Numbered from the stretch's first letter, positions 1 through 7,305 are shown. The stretch: DNA of 15,559 bases from Oscillospiraceae bacterium (GCA_017420125.1 JAFOJR010000023.1:1-15559); one strand, 5' to 3'. Notes: generated from the letters alone by a model not told the origin. Made by a program: numbers and translations.

Positions 1-117
1 AACGGTCACCATGGAGCCAATGTTGGGGAAGTATTCGTCCCAACCCAAAGGAAGCCCCCCAAAGTGACAGGAAAAACAGAACAGTTTCAACATTCCATGA
101 TTTTTCCTTTTCCCCAT
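1..117 (-). CDS. Possible 5' fragment of a leftward gene, cut by the window edge
   Basis: An open frame runs leftward off the window from ATG 117-115, with a second in-frame ATG at 93-91. From the first ATG 39 codons are visible, ending in the residues WDEYFPNIGSMVTV at the edge. The composition looks protein-like (aromatic and Cys-rich start FCFSCHFGG), but it is too short to recognise. No strong ribosome binding site precedes either ATG. The closest is an AAAAGG 12 bases before the second ATG. A TATAAA hexamer lies just upstream on this strand, without a good -35. It could equally be chance open sequence. The call rests only on an uninterrupted frame reaching the edge. Confidence 0.3.
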   Translation of the reverse strand, partial: MGKRKNHGMLKLFCFSCHFGGLPLGWDEYFPNIGSMVTV

Positions 118-193
118 GCGCTTTTTTATTTTATATCCAGACGTTTTTTCAATTAAAACGGCAATAAACGGACTCGGTTTTCCTTTCTTCTTC

Positions 194-222
194 TTGCATT
201 ACATGGTAAAACCGGGTAGACT
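194..222 (+). promoter_or_regulatory. Candidate sigma-A-type promoter for the Gly/Arg-rich gene
   Basis: TTGCAT (194-199) and TAGACT (217-222) are separated by 17 bases, which fits the -35/-10 layout of a vegetative promoter. It would start transcription near 229 and leave a leader of about 135 bases before the gene at 365. The rest of 118-364 holds no gene I can support. Matches are partial (4 of 6 in each box), so this is a candidate only. Confidence 0.35.
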
Positions 223-251
223 ATCCATAGAACAAAAACAGTATAGTCCAT

Positions 252-268
252 TTGCAGTGCAACTGCAA
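252..268. repeat. Perfect 7-bp inverted repeat, possible operator or leader hairpin
   Basis: TTGCAGT and ACTGCAA are exact inverted repeats separated by GCA, about 30 bases downstream of the candidate -10 box and about 100 bases before the start of the Gly/Arg-rich gene. As DNA it is a 17-bp dyad of the size bound by small repressor dimers. As RNA it gives a 7-bp stem with a tight 3-base loop. It matches no operator I can name. Confidence 0.4.
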
Positions 269-364
269 GATCATTTTCCCTATATTCAGCAAAATATTGT
301 TTTTCTCTTTGGGTTTTTACAAACACGCCTCAAAATACAAAAAATATTTGCAGGAGGGATGGAT

Positions 365-667
365 ATGCCAGGCGGAGGAAGAAACAGGCCAGTCGGTCAT
401 TTCAGAGGCGGAGGCAGATCAGGCGGATTTGGAGGCAGAGGCAGATGGCCCGGATTCCGTGGTGCGCCGCCCCATGGCGGCCGCAGGCCGGGCAGAGCCG
501 GCGGTTTTTGGTTCCACCGTGCGCCGCCGCCCCCGCCGCGATATAGCTGGCGCTGGCATCGGCAGCCATACCACAGCGGATGTGGCTGTCTCGGCTGCTG
601 TATCCCGATGATTTTTACTTCTCTGCTGACCGCCGGACTGATTGCGCTGCTGGCAATATTGCTGTAA
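365..667 (+). CDS. Small Gly/Arg-rich protein with Cys cluster and C-terminal membrane anchor
   Basis: I do not recognise a family for this 100-residue protein. Residues 1-50 are glycine/arginine-rich with repeated GGR/GRG/RGG-like units. Residues 53-58 are A-P5, and 59-70 are rich in aromatics and His/Arg (RYSWRWHRQPYH). Residues 73-79 are a Cys cluster (CGCLGCC). Residues 79-100 form one uninterrupted hydrophobic segment ending the protein (PMIFTSLLTAGLIALLAILL). The layout suggests a tail-anchored membrane protein with a basic, disordered N-terminal part facing the cytoplasm; this is inference. The start is ATG 365 because AGGAGG at 352-357 leaves a 7-base spacer. ATG 359, two codons earlier, is jammed against the ribosome binding site. 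It stands alone, converging on proA across a shared terminator. The skewed composition also opens long shadow frames, which I do not count. Confidence 0.72.
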   Translation: MPGGGRNRPVGHFRGGGRSGGFGGRGRWPGFRGAPPHGGRRPGRAGGFWFHRAPPPPPRYSWRWHRQPYHSGCGCLGCCIPMIFTSLLTAGLIALLAILL

Positions 668-670
668 TAG

Positions 671-720
671 AAAAAAGGAGGGCTCTTCCACTTGGAAAAG
701 TCCTCCTTCTTGCCCTTTTT
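671..720. terminator. Hairpin terminator between the Gly/Arg-rich gene and proA, probably bidirectional
   Basis: Bases 675-690 pair with 693-708 (stem built on AAGGAGGG / CCTCCTT, with one C-A mismatch and one G-U pair). On the plus strand it is followed by CTTGCCCTTTTT. On the minus strand the six A at 671-676 read as a T run directly after the stem. It can therefore stop transcription of the small gene and of proBA, whose last codon ends at 798. Confidence 0.8.
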
Positions 721-797
721 CCCAAATTTCCACTGTTTTTCCACAGTGTTTCAGCCGCACGTTGCCTGTGCCACATGCATTTCTCGTTTCATTCGGA

Positions 798-2048
798 TTA
801 TTTCCGAATCTGTCCTTCGCCATACACCACATATTTACCGGTGGTCAGCTCTTCCAGCCCCATGGGGCCGCGGGCATGCATTTTCTGGGTGGAAATGCCG
901 ATTTCCGCCCCCAGGCCAAATTCAAATCCGTCAGTAAACCGAGTGGAAGCATTGACATACACGGCCGCTGCATCCACTTCATTTAAAAACTTCTGCGCAG
1001 TAAAATAATTGTTTGTCACAATGGCTTCCGAATGGCCGGTTCCGTGCTTGTTGATAAAGCGAATCGCTTCTTCCACACCGGAAACGACCTTGATCGCCAG
1101 AATATAGTCGCCATATTCCGTATAGTAATCCTCTTTTGTGGCAACCTTTACAGTATCCCCTAAAATTTCTTTTGTTGCAGAGCAGCCCCGCAGTTCTACT
1201 TTCTTTTTATCCAAAAATTGCTTTGCCATAGGCAAAAATTCCCGAGCAATGGCACGGGAAACCAGAAGGGTTTCCGCCGCATTGCACACAGAGGGGCGAG
1301 AACATTTGGCATTATAGATAATTTCTGCACCCATCTGCAAGTTGGCTTCGCTGTCCACATAAATGTGACAATTGCCTACGCCTGTTTGAATCACCGGCAT
1401 CTTGGCGTTGGCCACCACAGTCTGAATCAATCCGGCACCGCCACGGGGGATCAGCACATCGATATAATCCACCAAGCCCATCATCTCATTGGCCACAGCA
1501 TGACTGGTGTCATGCACGAAACAGATACAATCCCGTGGGAACCCAGTCTGCTCCAATGCGTCCCGCATCACGGTGGACAGCGCCGTATTGCTGTGAATGG
1601 CTTCCTTGCCGCCCCGAAGGATCACTACGTTCCCGGATTTCAGGCAAAGCGCCGCTGCGTCCACTGTCACGTTGGGTCTGGCTTCATAGATAATGCCTAT
1701 TACGCCTAAGGGAACCCGACGGCGACCGATGATCAGCCCATTTGGGCGCTTGGTCATCTTGGTCACTTCCCCAATGGGGTCTGGCAGAGCAGCCACCTGG
1801 CGTACGCCTTCCACGATGCCTGCAATTCGCTCTTCCGTCAAGGTCAGGCGATCCAGCAGAGAATCCGACATGCCATTGGCCCGCGCAGCTTCCAAGTCCG
1901 CTTCATTTGCTTCCAATATCTCTGCTTGCCGCGTCAAAAGGCAGGATGCAATGTTCAGAAGCGCCTGATTTTTTTCCTTCGTCCCCGCAATGCTCAGTAC
2001 CCGTTCCGCATATTTGGCCGATTGGGCCATGGTTTCCAAAATCGTCAT
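798..2048 (-). CDS. proA: Gamma-glutamyl phosphate reductase (glutamate-5-semialdehyde dehydrogenase)
   Basis: ProA reduces gamma-glutamyl phosphate to glutamate-5-semialdehyde with NADPH, the second step of proline synthesis, in the cytoplasm. The 416 residues match the usual family length of about 415. Visible landmarks are the cofactor-region segments IGIIYEARPNVTVDAA (117-132) and KSGNVVILRGGKEA (137-150), the QTGVGNCHIYVD block (221-232), and RPSVCNAAET (251-260), whose Cys255 is the expected catalytic thiol of this aldehyde-dehydrogenase-like family. The C-terminal GFEFGLGAEIGISTQK and HARGPMGLEELTT blocks are intact. The start is ATG 2048, with AGGAGG eight bases upstream. An in-frame ATG at 2066 lies before that binding site and would not use it. 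It follows proB by 18 bases in the same operon, and the product of ProB is its substrate. Confidence 0.97.
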   Translation of the reverse strand: MTILETMAQSAKYAERVLSIAGTKEKNQALLNIASCLLTRQAEILEANEADLEAARANGMSDSLLDRLTLTEERIAGIVEGVRQVAALPDPIGEVTKMTKRPNGLIIGRRRVPLGVIGIIYEARPNVTVDAAALCLKSGNVVILRGGKEAIHSNTALSTVMRDALEQTGFPRDCICFVHDTSHAVANEMMGLVDYIDVLIPRGGAGLIQTVVANAKMPVIQTGVGNCHIYVDSEANLQMGAEIIYNAKCSRPSVCNAAETLLVSRAIAREFLPMAKQFLDKKKVELRGCSATKEILGDTVKVATKEDYYTEYGDYILAIKVVSGVEEAIRFINKHGTGHSEAIVTNNYFTAQKFLNEVDAAAVYVNASTRFTDGFEFGLGAEIGISTQKMHARGPMGLEELTTGKYVVYGEGQIRK

Positions 2049-2066
2049 TTCCTTCCCCTCCTGCAT

Positions 2067-2876
2067 TCAGCTCTGCTTCGTTGTAAATCGTGTGCCAACG
2101 GAATGATTATTTAAAATCTGGTACAATCGTTCCGTATCCGCTCCGTTTGTAATCACCATATCTACGCCGCTGTTCAGACAAATGGCAGCAGCATCCAGTT
2201 TTGTACTCATCCCACCGGTCCCCCAACAGGTACCGCTTCCGCCGGCCAACCGGCGGATGGAATCGTCCACCGCGTATACCACCGGAATCAGCTTTGCCGC
2301 GGGGTTCACATGCGGATCCTGGTCATACAATCCGTCAATGTCAGACAAAAGCACCAATAAATCCGCTTGACACAACACCGCCACCACAGCGGATAACGTA
2401 TCGTTATCGCCAAAAACTTTGCTTTTTCCTGTTTCAATTTCTGCAAAGGAAACCGAGTCGTTTTCATTTACCACCGGAATCGCCCTCATTTCCAGCAGCG
2501 CCTCGAAAGTATTGCGCAGGTTTTCCGACCGATGTGGATCATCCACGTCATCCCGGGTCAGCAGAATTTGAGCCACTGTTTGCCCATATTCTCCAAAGAA
2601 CTTGTCATACAGGTGCATCATCTCACATTGACCCACCGCTGCCACTGCCTGCTTAAGCCGAAGCTGTTTCGGTCGTTCCGGCAGGCGAAGCTTCCCGGTG
2701 CCGATTCCAATGGCGCCAGAGCTGACAAGGATCATTTCATGTCCCATACCCATTAAATCTGACAGTGTACGAGACAGCATTTCCATTCGATGAAAATTCA
2801 ACGCTCCAGACGGGTGGACCAAGGTAGAAGTTCCCACCTTTACCACCACGCGCTTTTTGTTTTGTTCCTCTGCCAC
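2067..2876 (-). CDS. proB: Glutamate 5-kinase, short form without PUA domain
   Basis: ProB phosphorylates glutamate to gamma-glutamyl phosphate, the committed and usually proline-inhibited step of proline synthesis. The 269-residue protein is a single amino-acid-kinase domain: VVKVGTSTLV (11-20, nucleotide site), VSSGAIGIG (51-59), PVVNENDSVS (134-143), FGDNDTLSA (155-163), LLSDIDGLYD (176-185) and GTGGMSTKLDAA (219-230). It stops at the end of this domain, so the C-terminal PUA domain of the roughly 367-residue enterobacterial enzyme is missing. I choose GTG 2876 because AGGAGG at 2885-2890 is 8 bases away. ATG 2882 is only 2 bases from it, and adds just two residues. It is the first gene of proBA. 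With a promoter at 2960-2988 the leader is about 75 bases, too short for a T-box. Confidence 0.96.
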   Translation of the reverse strand: MAEEQNKKRVVVKVGTSTLVHPSGALNFHRMEMLSRTLSDLMGMGHEMILVSSGAIGIGTGKLRLPERPKQLRLKQAVAAVGQCEMMHLYDKFFGEYGQTVAQILLTRDDVDDPHRSENLRNTFEALLEMRAIPVVNENDSVSFAEIETGKSKVFGDNDTLSAVVAVLCQADLLVLLSDIDGLYDQDPHVNPAAKLIPVVYAVDDSIRRLAGGSGTCWGTGGMSTKLDAAAICLNSGVDMVITNGADTERLYQILNNHSVGTRFTTKQS

Positions 2877-2959
2877 GGACATTTCCTCCTGCTCTACCTT
2901 CCCTGCCCTCCTTTGGGGATACAGGTGTTTTTCTCTCATGCAATTATGGTTCCGCGGTT

Positions 2960-2988
2960 ATTATATCATAACTTTTTGTCAGATTAAA
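2960..2988 (-). promoter_or_regulatory. Promoter of proBA, extended -10 type
   Basis: Read leftward, a perfect TATAAT (2965-2960) is preceded by TGA, giving the extended -10 pattern TGnTATAAT. Seventeen bases further upstream a weak -35 reads TTTAAT (2988-2983). Transcription would start near 2953. No terminator-antiterminator leader, riboswitch fold or operator of known type is visible between there and proB. Confidence 0.65.
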
Positions 2989-3022
2989 GTGCTATTTTTG
3001 CTTTGTTTCTTTATTTTTACAG

Positions 3023-3051
3023 TTGAATTTATGTTTCACTTGGGTTAGAAT
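3023..3051 (+). promoter_or_regulatory. Promoter of the trmL-pgk-tpiA-gpmI-eno cluster
   Basis: TTGAAT (3023-3028) and TAGAAT (3046-3051) lie 17 bases apart, each matching the vegetative consensus at five or nearly five positions. The expected start near 3058 gives a short leader of about 37 bases before trmL. No other clear promoter appears before pgk, so this is probably the main promoter of the glycolytic unit. It faces away from the proBA promoter across a 218-base divergent region. Confidence 0.7.
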
Positions 3052-3094
3052 GTGGAATAGAATTCCCAGAACCTGGAAAAAGGAAGTGAACAGC

Positions 3095-3586
3095 ATGATC
3101 AACGTGGTTCTGGTGGAACCCGAAATCCCCATGAACACCGGGAACATCGCCCGAACCTGCGCCGCCACAGGCAGCCATCTGCATCTGATTCGTCCTCTGG
3201 GTTTTGATATCAGCGACAAAGCGGTAAAACGCGCTGGACTGGATTATTGGCCTCTGGTCCATCTTTCGGTTTATGACAATTTAGAAGCGTTTTTTCAGCA
3301 GCATCCGCAGCCCGATCTTTGGCTGGCCACCACAAAGGCCCCTCGGGTTTATACGGAGGCCGCTTTTCAAGATAATTGTTTTCTGTTTTTCGGTAAAGAA
3401 ACTGCCGGTCTTCCTTTGACGTTCCGTCAGGCACATTATCACCGCTGCCTGCGTCTTCCCATGCGGAAGGAGGCCCGTAGTCTGAACCTGGCAAACTCTG
3501 TTGCTGTTTTCGTATACGAAGCCTTGCGGCAAACAGGTTTTCCCGATCTTTCCGGCACGGGAGAAATGGCATCGGCCGCTCCTTGA
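3095..3586 (+). CDS. trmL: tRNA (cytidine/uridine-34 2'-O)-methyltransferase, SPOUT family (TrmL/CspR)
   Basis: TrmL methylates the ribose of the wobble nucleotide 34 in certain leucine tRNAs, using S-adenosylmethionine bound in a trefoil knot. The 163-residue length is typical. The sequence shows the N-terminal VVLVEPEIPMNTGNIARTC block (4-22), the motif-2 segment FLFFGKETAGLP (96-107), and the knot-forming motif 3, LPMRKEARSLNLANSVAVFVYEALRQ, spanning 121-146. Residues after 148 are a short variable tail. The start is ATG 3095, preceded by AAAGGAAGTG. An in-frame TTG at 3023 coincides with the promoter -35 and is not used. It heads the glycolytic cluster, 50 bases before pgk with no terminator between. 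That is an unusual partner, since the function is translational rather than metabolic. Confidence 0.93.
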   Translation: MINVVLVEPEIPMNTGNIARTCAATGSHLHLIRPLGFDISDKAVKRAGLDYWPLVHLSVYDNLEAFFQQHPQPDLWLATTKAPRVYTEAAFQDNCFLFFGKETAGLPLTFRQAHYHRCLRLPMRKEARSLNLANSVAVFVYEALRQTGFPDLSGTGEMASAAP

Positions 3587-3615
3587 TGCCGTAGAAATAT
3601 CGTTCAAAACAAAAT

Positions 3616-3636
3616 AAGGAGGGAGCTTTTGCTCTT
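3616..3636 (+). promoter_or_regulatory. Ribosome binding site of pgk with hairpin in the spacer
   Basis: AAGGAGG (3616-3622) is 14 bases from the pgk ATG at 3637, longer than normal. The spacer contains GAGC-TTTT-GCTC (3623-3634), a 4-bp stem with a 4-base loop, which would bring the two elements close together when folded. The overlapping GGAG at 3622-3625 is an alternative site with 11-base spacing. Confidence 0.5.
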
Positions 3637-4827
3637 ATGAATTATCAGAAAAAAAGCGTAGAACACGTACCTGTGGCAGGAAAGCGTGTTTTGCTACGCT
3701 GTGACTTCAATGTGCCTTTGGATAAAAAAACAGGCAAGATTATGGACAATACCCGTATTTCCGCCTCTTTGCCTACCATCCGCTATTTGCTTCAGAACGG
3801 TGCCGCCGTGATCGCCTGCTCTCATCTGGGCCGTCCCAAAGGGGAATGGAACCCCGCGCTGTCCTTGGCTCCTGTGGCCGCACTTTTGAGCGAGCTGCTG
3901 GGTCAACCCGTCAAAATGGCAAAAGATGTTATCGGGCCGGATGCCATGGCGCTGGCTGCCCAGCTGAAGCCCGGTGAGATCATGCTGCTGGAAAATCTGC
4001 GGTATCATAAAGAAGAGGAAAAGAACGACCCTCAATTCGCCAAAACGCTGGCCGACATGGCAGACCTGTTTGTCAGCGACGCCTTTGGCACCTGTCATCG
4101 TGCCCATGCTTCCACGGTTGGTGTGGCCGCTTATCTTCCAGCAGTCTGCGGCTTTTTGCTCAACCGTGAACTGGAGGTCATGGGCAATGTCCTGACCAAC
4201 CCGAAACATCCCTTTATTGCGGTTTTGGGCGGTGCAAAAGTGTCGGATAAAATCGGCGTTATCCGCAATCTGTTGGAAAAAGCCGACACCATCTTAGTGG
4301 GCGGCGGTATGGCATATACGTTTCTCAAAGCCCAGGGTGGCGAAATCGGTGCTTCTCTGTGTGAACCGGATAAACTGGACTACGCCAAAGAAATTCTGGC
4401 TCTTGCCGCGGAAAAGAACACACCCCTTCTCCTTCCCATCGACACAGTGGCTGCTGCTGCGTTTTCTCCGGATGCAGAACCGGTTCTGGTTCCGTCCCGC
4501 AGCATTCCGACGGATCTGATGGGGATGGACATCGGTCCGGAAACCATAAAATCTTTCCAGTCCGTGCTTCGTACGGCTGGTGCAGTTGTCTGGAACGGCC
4601 CTATGGGCGTGTTTGAATTCCCCGCTTTTTCCACCGGGACACGCTCCATCGCAGAAACTATGGCACAGTCTTCTGCTGTCACCATTGTAGGCGGGGGCGA
4701 CTCTGCTGCAGCGGTGGACCAGTTGGGGCTGGCGGACAAAATGACGCACATCTCCACCGGCGGCGGCGCTTCCTTGGAATTCCTGGAAGGAATCGAGCTG
4801 CCCGGCATTGCCTGCCTGCAGGATTAA
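3637..4827 (+). CDS. pgk: Phosphoglycerate kinase
   Basis: Pgk transfers phosphate from 1,3-bisphosphoglycerate to ADP, the first ATP-yielding step of glycolysis. The 396 residues match the bacterial length. The N-terminal substrate half shows LLRCDFNVPLD (19-29), DNTRISASLPT (37-47), SHLGRPKG (62-69), MLLENLRYHKEEE and VSDAFGTCHRAHAST, which carry the basic patch that binds 3-phosphoglycerate. The C-terminal nucleotide half shows VLGGAKVSDKIGV, ILVGGGMAYTFL, WNGPMGVFE and the glycine-rich TIVGGGDSAAA and HISTGGGASLEFLEG. The GTCHRAH segment has Cys where Ala is more common, which should be harmless. It lies between trmL and tpiA. gapA, its normal upstream neighbour in Firmicutes, is missing here. 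Confidence 0.98.
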   Translation: MNYQKKSVEHVPVAGKRVLLRCDFNVPLDKKTGKIMDNTRISASLPTIRYLLQNGAAVIACSHLGRPKGEWNPALSLAPVAALLSELLGQPVKMAKDVIGPDAMALAAQLKPGEIMLLENLRYHKEEEKNDPQFAKTLADMADLFVSDAFGTCHRAHASTVGVAAYLPAVCGFLLNRELEVMGNVLTNPKHPFIAVLGGAKVSDKIGVIRNLLEKADTILVGGGMAYTFLKAQGGEIGASLCEPDKLDYAKEILALAAEKNTPLLLPIDTVAAAAFSPDAEPVLVPSRSIPTDLMGMDIGPETIKSFQSVLRTAGAVVWNGPMGVFEFPAFSTGTRSIAETMAQSSAVTIVGGGDSAAAVDQLGLADKMTHISTGGGASLEFLEGIELPGIACLQD

Positions 4828-4866
4828 CCATATTGCGCTCTGCGCCACGAAAGGAGTTGCTTCACG

Positions 4867-5646
4867 TTGAACCGTAAATATCGCAAAACGGTGATTGCCG
4901 GTAACTGGAAAATGAACCACACCGCTACCCAAACCCGGGCCTTTGCAGAATCCCTCAAGGCCATCCTTCCAAAAAGCAAATGGTGCGAAATTGTTGTCTG
5001 CGTCCCGTTTGTGAACCTTCCGGCTGCGCTGAAGGCCTTTCGGGATACTCGTATCGCCATTGGTGCTCAAAATGTCCACTATGCGCCTTCCGGTGCGTTT
5101 ACCGGGGAAATTTCTGCAGAAATGCTGAAAGATTTGGGCGTGCGATATGTGATCGTAGGGCATAGTGAGCGCCGCCAGATGTTTGGCGAAACGGATGAAA
5201 TCATCAATCAGAAAATGCACGCTGCGCTAAATGCCGGTCTTTCCCCTATCTTGTGTGTCGGGGAAACGCTGGAACAGCGGGAATTGGGCGTCACCATGGA
5301 ACGGATCACCCTTCAGGTAAAAACCGCCCTTGCAAACATTCCGGCCGACCGGATCCGCCGGGTGGTGATTGCCTACGAGCCCATTTGGGCCATCGGCACA
5401 GGCAAAACCCCCACGGTAGAACAGGCAAACGAGGTCTGTGAGGCCATCCGCACCATCATCCGGAAACTGTATGGTGCTCGCATTGCCCGCTCCGTTTCCA
5501 TTCAATACGGCGGCTCTATGAACGAACACAACGCGGAGGGTCTGCTGGCCCAGCCGGATATTGATGGTGGGCTAATCGGCGGCGCCTCTTTGGACCCGGA
5601 TACATTTATTGCAATTGTGCACGCAGCCAATCAAGACCATGCATAA
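4867..5646 (+). CDS. tpiA: Triose-phosphate isomerase
   Basis: TpiA interconverts dihydroxyacetone phosphate and glyceraldehyde 3-phosphate. The protein has 259 residues and a complete set of catalytic residues: Lys15 in AGNWKMN (11-17), His99 in VIVGHSERR (95-103) and Glu171 in AYEPIWAIGTGKTPT (169-183), the last being the mobile loop 6. The phosphate-binding YGGSMNE (214-220) and GGLIGGASL (234-242) are present. It starts with TTG at 4867: AAAGGAG (4850-4856) lies ten bases upstream and no in-frame ATG fits before GNWKMN. A TTG start usually lowers translation, which is a little unexpected for an abundant enzyme. It lies 39 bases after pgk with no sign of a terminator, so it should be co-transcribed with pgk. 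Confidence 0.98.
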   Translation: MNRKYRKTVIAGNWKMNHTATQTRAFAESLKAILPKSKWCEIVVCVPFVNLPAALKAFRDTRIAIGAQNVHYAPSGAFTGEISAEMLKDLGVRYVIVGHSERRQMFGETDEIINQKMHAALNAGLSPILCVGETLEQRELGVTMERITLQVKTALANIPADRIRRVVIAYEPIWAIGTGKTPTVEQANEVCEAIRTIIRKLYGARIARSVSIQYGGSMNEHNAEGLLAQPDIDGGLIGGASLDPDTFIAIVHAANQDHA

Positions 5647-5662
5647 CATATTGGCCCCTCTG

Positions 5663-5761
5663 GCGCAAAGGCAGCTCTGTCCTGTCTTTGCGCTTGTTCG
5701 CCGTTTCTGGCGGTAATACACCTCTCTGCTTTGGTGTATATCCGGCTTGTTTTCTTGCCGG
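5663..5761 (+). other. Run of four stem-loops between tpiA and gpmI
   Basis: Four successive inverted repeats fill this gap. The first pairs 5663-5674 with 5682-5693 (12 bp, built on GCGCAAAG/CTTTGCGC, one G-U pair). The second pairs CGCC 5699-5702 with GGCG 5709-5712. The third pairs ATACACC 5716-5722 with GGTGTAT 5733-5739. The fourth pairs CCGGC 5742-5746 with GCCGG 5757-5761. The first lacks a proper U run (TTGTTCG), so it looks more like an mRNA stabiliser, processing site or leaky attenuator than a full terminator. gpmI begins 26 bases after the last stem. Confidence 0.6.
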
Positions 5762-5787
5762 AGACAGCCTGTGAAGGGAATGATGGA

Positions 5788-7305
5788 ATGAAAACACCTA
5801 CCACATTGATTATTTTAGACGGCTATGGCCTCCAGCCCCCCGGCCCATATAATGCCATTTCCAATGGCCGCACGCCATATCTGGATCATTTGTTTGAGAC
5901 CTGTCCTCACTGCCGCCTTTCTGCTTCCGGTTTGGACGTAGGACTGCCCCTGGGGCAAATGGGCAACAGCGAAGTGGGTCACACCAATATTGGCGCCGGT
6001 CGAGTGGTGTTTCAGGATCTGCCCCGGATTCATCTGGCCATTGAAAACGGCTCATTTTTCGAAAATTCTGTCTTATGCACCGTCATGGATGCCTGTAAGG
6101 CAGATGGTCAGGCCCTGCACCTAATGGGACTGCTTTCCGACGGCGGAGTACACAGTCATATTGACCACGTCTGGGCGCTGCTGAAAATGGCAAAACAGCG
6201 AGGCCTCTCGCGTGTGTACTTACACGCTTTTTTAGACGGACGAGACGTTTCTCCCACCTCCGGCAAACAATTTGTGGATCAGTGCATCTCCCAATGCAAA
6301 TCCATCGGCGTGGGCCAGCTGGGCACGGTTATGGGCCGCTACTATGCCATGGACCGGGATAATCGGTGGGAGCGGGTAGAAAAAGCATATCAGGCCATTG
6401 TCTTGGGACAAGGTGTATTGGCCAATGATCCGGTTGCCGCAATTCAAGCCAGCTATGACGCTGGTACCACAGATGAATTCATAGCGCCCATGATTTGCGG
6501 CTGCGACGCCCGGATCCGGCCAAACGACAGCGTCATTTTTTTCAATTTCCGTCCTGACCGCGCCCGTGAATTAACCCGCGCCCTGGTGGATCCGGACTTT
6601 TCCGGTTTCTCGCGGACCCTTGGTTATTTCCCGTTAAACTATGCATGCATGACAGAATATGATGCCACAATGCCCAATGTATCTGTGGTGTTCCCCCGTC
6701 TGCCGCTGGAACATATTTTTGGCGAATACATCAGTCGCCTGGGGATGACCCAGCTTCGCATCGCGGAAACAGAAAAATACGCCCACGTCACTTTCTTTTT
6801 CAACGGAGGAAAAGAAACCGTTTTCCCCGGAGAAAACCGGGTGCTGATTCCTTCTCCCAGCGTGGCCACATATGACTTAAAACCGGAGATGAGCGCCTAT
6901 GAAGTGGCCGCTGAGGCCGCCAGCCGCATTCGCAGCGGTCTCTATGATGTCATCATTTTGAACTTTGCCAACTGTGACATGGTAGGCCACACCGGTGTGT
7001 ATGATGCCGCCGTGAAAGCAGTGGAAGCAGTGGATGACGGTGTGAGGGAAGTTGTAACCGCCACGATAGAGCGAGGCGGCATCGCCATTGTTACGGCAGA
7101 TCACGGAAACGCCGAACAGATGCGCAATCAGGACGGCTCTCCCTATACCGCCCATACGACCAGTCCCGTTCCCTTTTTAATTCACGGCGCAAATGTCCGC
7201 TTACGGGAAGACGGGCGCCTGGCCGATATCGCCCCCACCATGCTGGATTTGATGGGGCTGGAAAAGCCGGAGCAAATGGAAGGGCGTTCTTTGATTGCAA
7301 CATAA
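5788..7305 (+). CDS. gpmI: 2,3-bisphosphoglycerate-independent phosphoglycerate mutase
   Basis: GpmI interconverts 3- and 2-phosphoglycerate through a phosphoserine intermediate and needs Mn2+. The 505 residues match the family (about 510). It belongs to the alkaline-phosphatase fold. The first metal site is LIILDGYGL (7-15). The catalytic Ser61 lies in QMGNSEVGHTNIGAGR (57-72). The inserted phosphotransferase domain shows LHAFLDGRDVSPTSG and MGRYYAMDRDNRWERV. The C-terminal metal ligands are in NFANCDMVGHTGVYDAAVKA and IVTADHGNAEQM. The start is ATG 5788, with AAGGGA about 8 bases upstream. The frame opens earlier, but those codons lie within the intergenic stem-loops. In Mn2+-dependent forms the enzyme is very pH sensitive in sporulating bacteria, where it controls 3-phosphoglycerate storage in the forespore. 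That is established for Bacillus and only inferred here. Confidence 0.98.
   Translation: MKTPTTLIILDGYGLQPPGPYNAISNGRTPYLDHLFETCPHCRLSASGLDVGLPLGQMGNSEVGHTNIGAGRVVFQDLPRIHLAIENGSFFENSVLCTVMDACKADGQALHLMGLLSDGGVHSHIDHVWALLKMAKQRGLSRVYLHAFLDGRDVSPTSGKQFVDQCISQCKSIGVGQLGTVMGRYYAMDRDNRWERVEKAYQAIVLGQGVLANDPVAAIQASYDAGTTDEFIAPMICGCDARIRPNDSVIFFNFRPDRARELTRALVDPDFSGFSRTLGYFPLNYACMTEYDATMPNVSVVFPRLPLEHIFGEYISRLGMTQLRIAETEKYAHVTFFFNGGKETVFPGENRVLIPSPSVATYDLKPEMSAYEVAAEAASRIRSGLYDVIILNFANCDMVGHTGVYDAAVKAVEAVDDGVREVVTATIERGGIAIVTADHGNAEQMRNQDGSPYTAHTTSPVPFLIHGANVRLREDGRLADIAPTMLDLMGLEKPEQMEGRSLIAT

Noticed and set aside
252..744. Other long frames overlapping the Gly/Arg-rich gene on both strands
   Set aside because: The AGGAGG site and terminator fit the frame at 365-667; the others arise from its skewed base composition and lack start signals.
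731..748. CACTGT/ACAGTG inverted repeat after the first terminator
   Set aside because: The stem is only 6 bp with no T run after it, and the neighbouring hairpin at 671-720 already explains termination.
1218..1709. 163-codon plus-strand frame inside proA
   Set aside because: Antisense to strongly conserved proA coding sequence, with no ribosome binding site and a composition dominated by His/Gly mirror codons.
2877..2953. Possible T-box leader for proBA, as known in Bacillus
   Set aside because: The leader from the predicted start is about 75 bases and shows no T-box sequence, specifier stem or terminator.
4294..5220. 308-codon open frame on the minus strand spanning the pgk-tpiA junction
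   Set aside because: It is exactly antisense to two enzymes with intact catalytic motifs, has no recognisable domain and has no good ribosome binding site; it is a shadow of GC-rich codon use.
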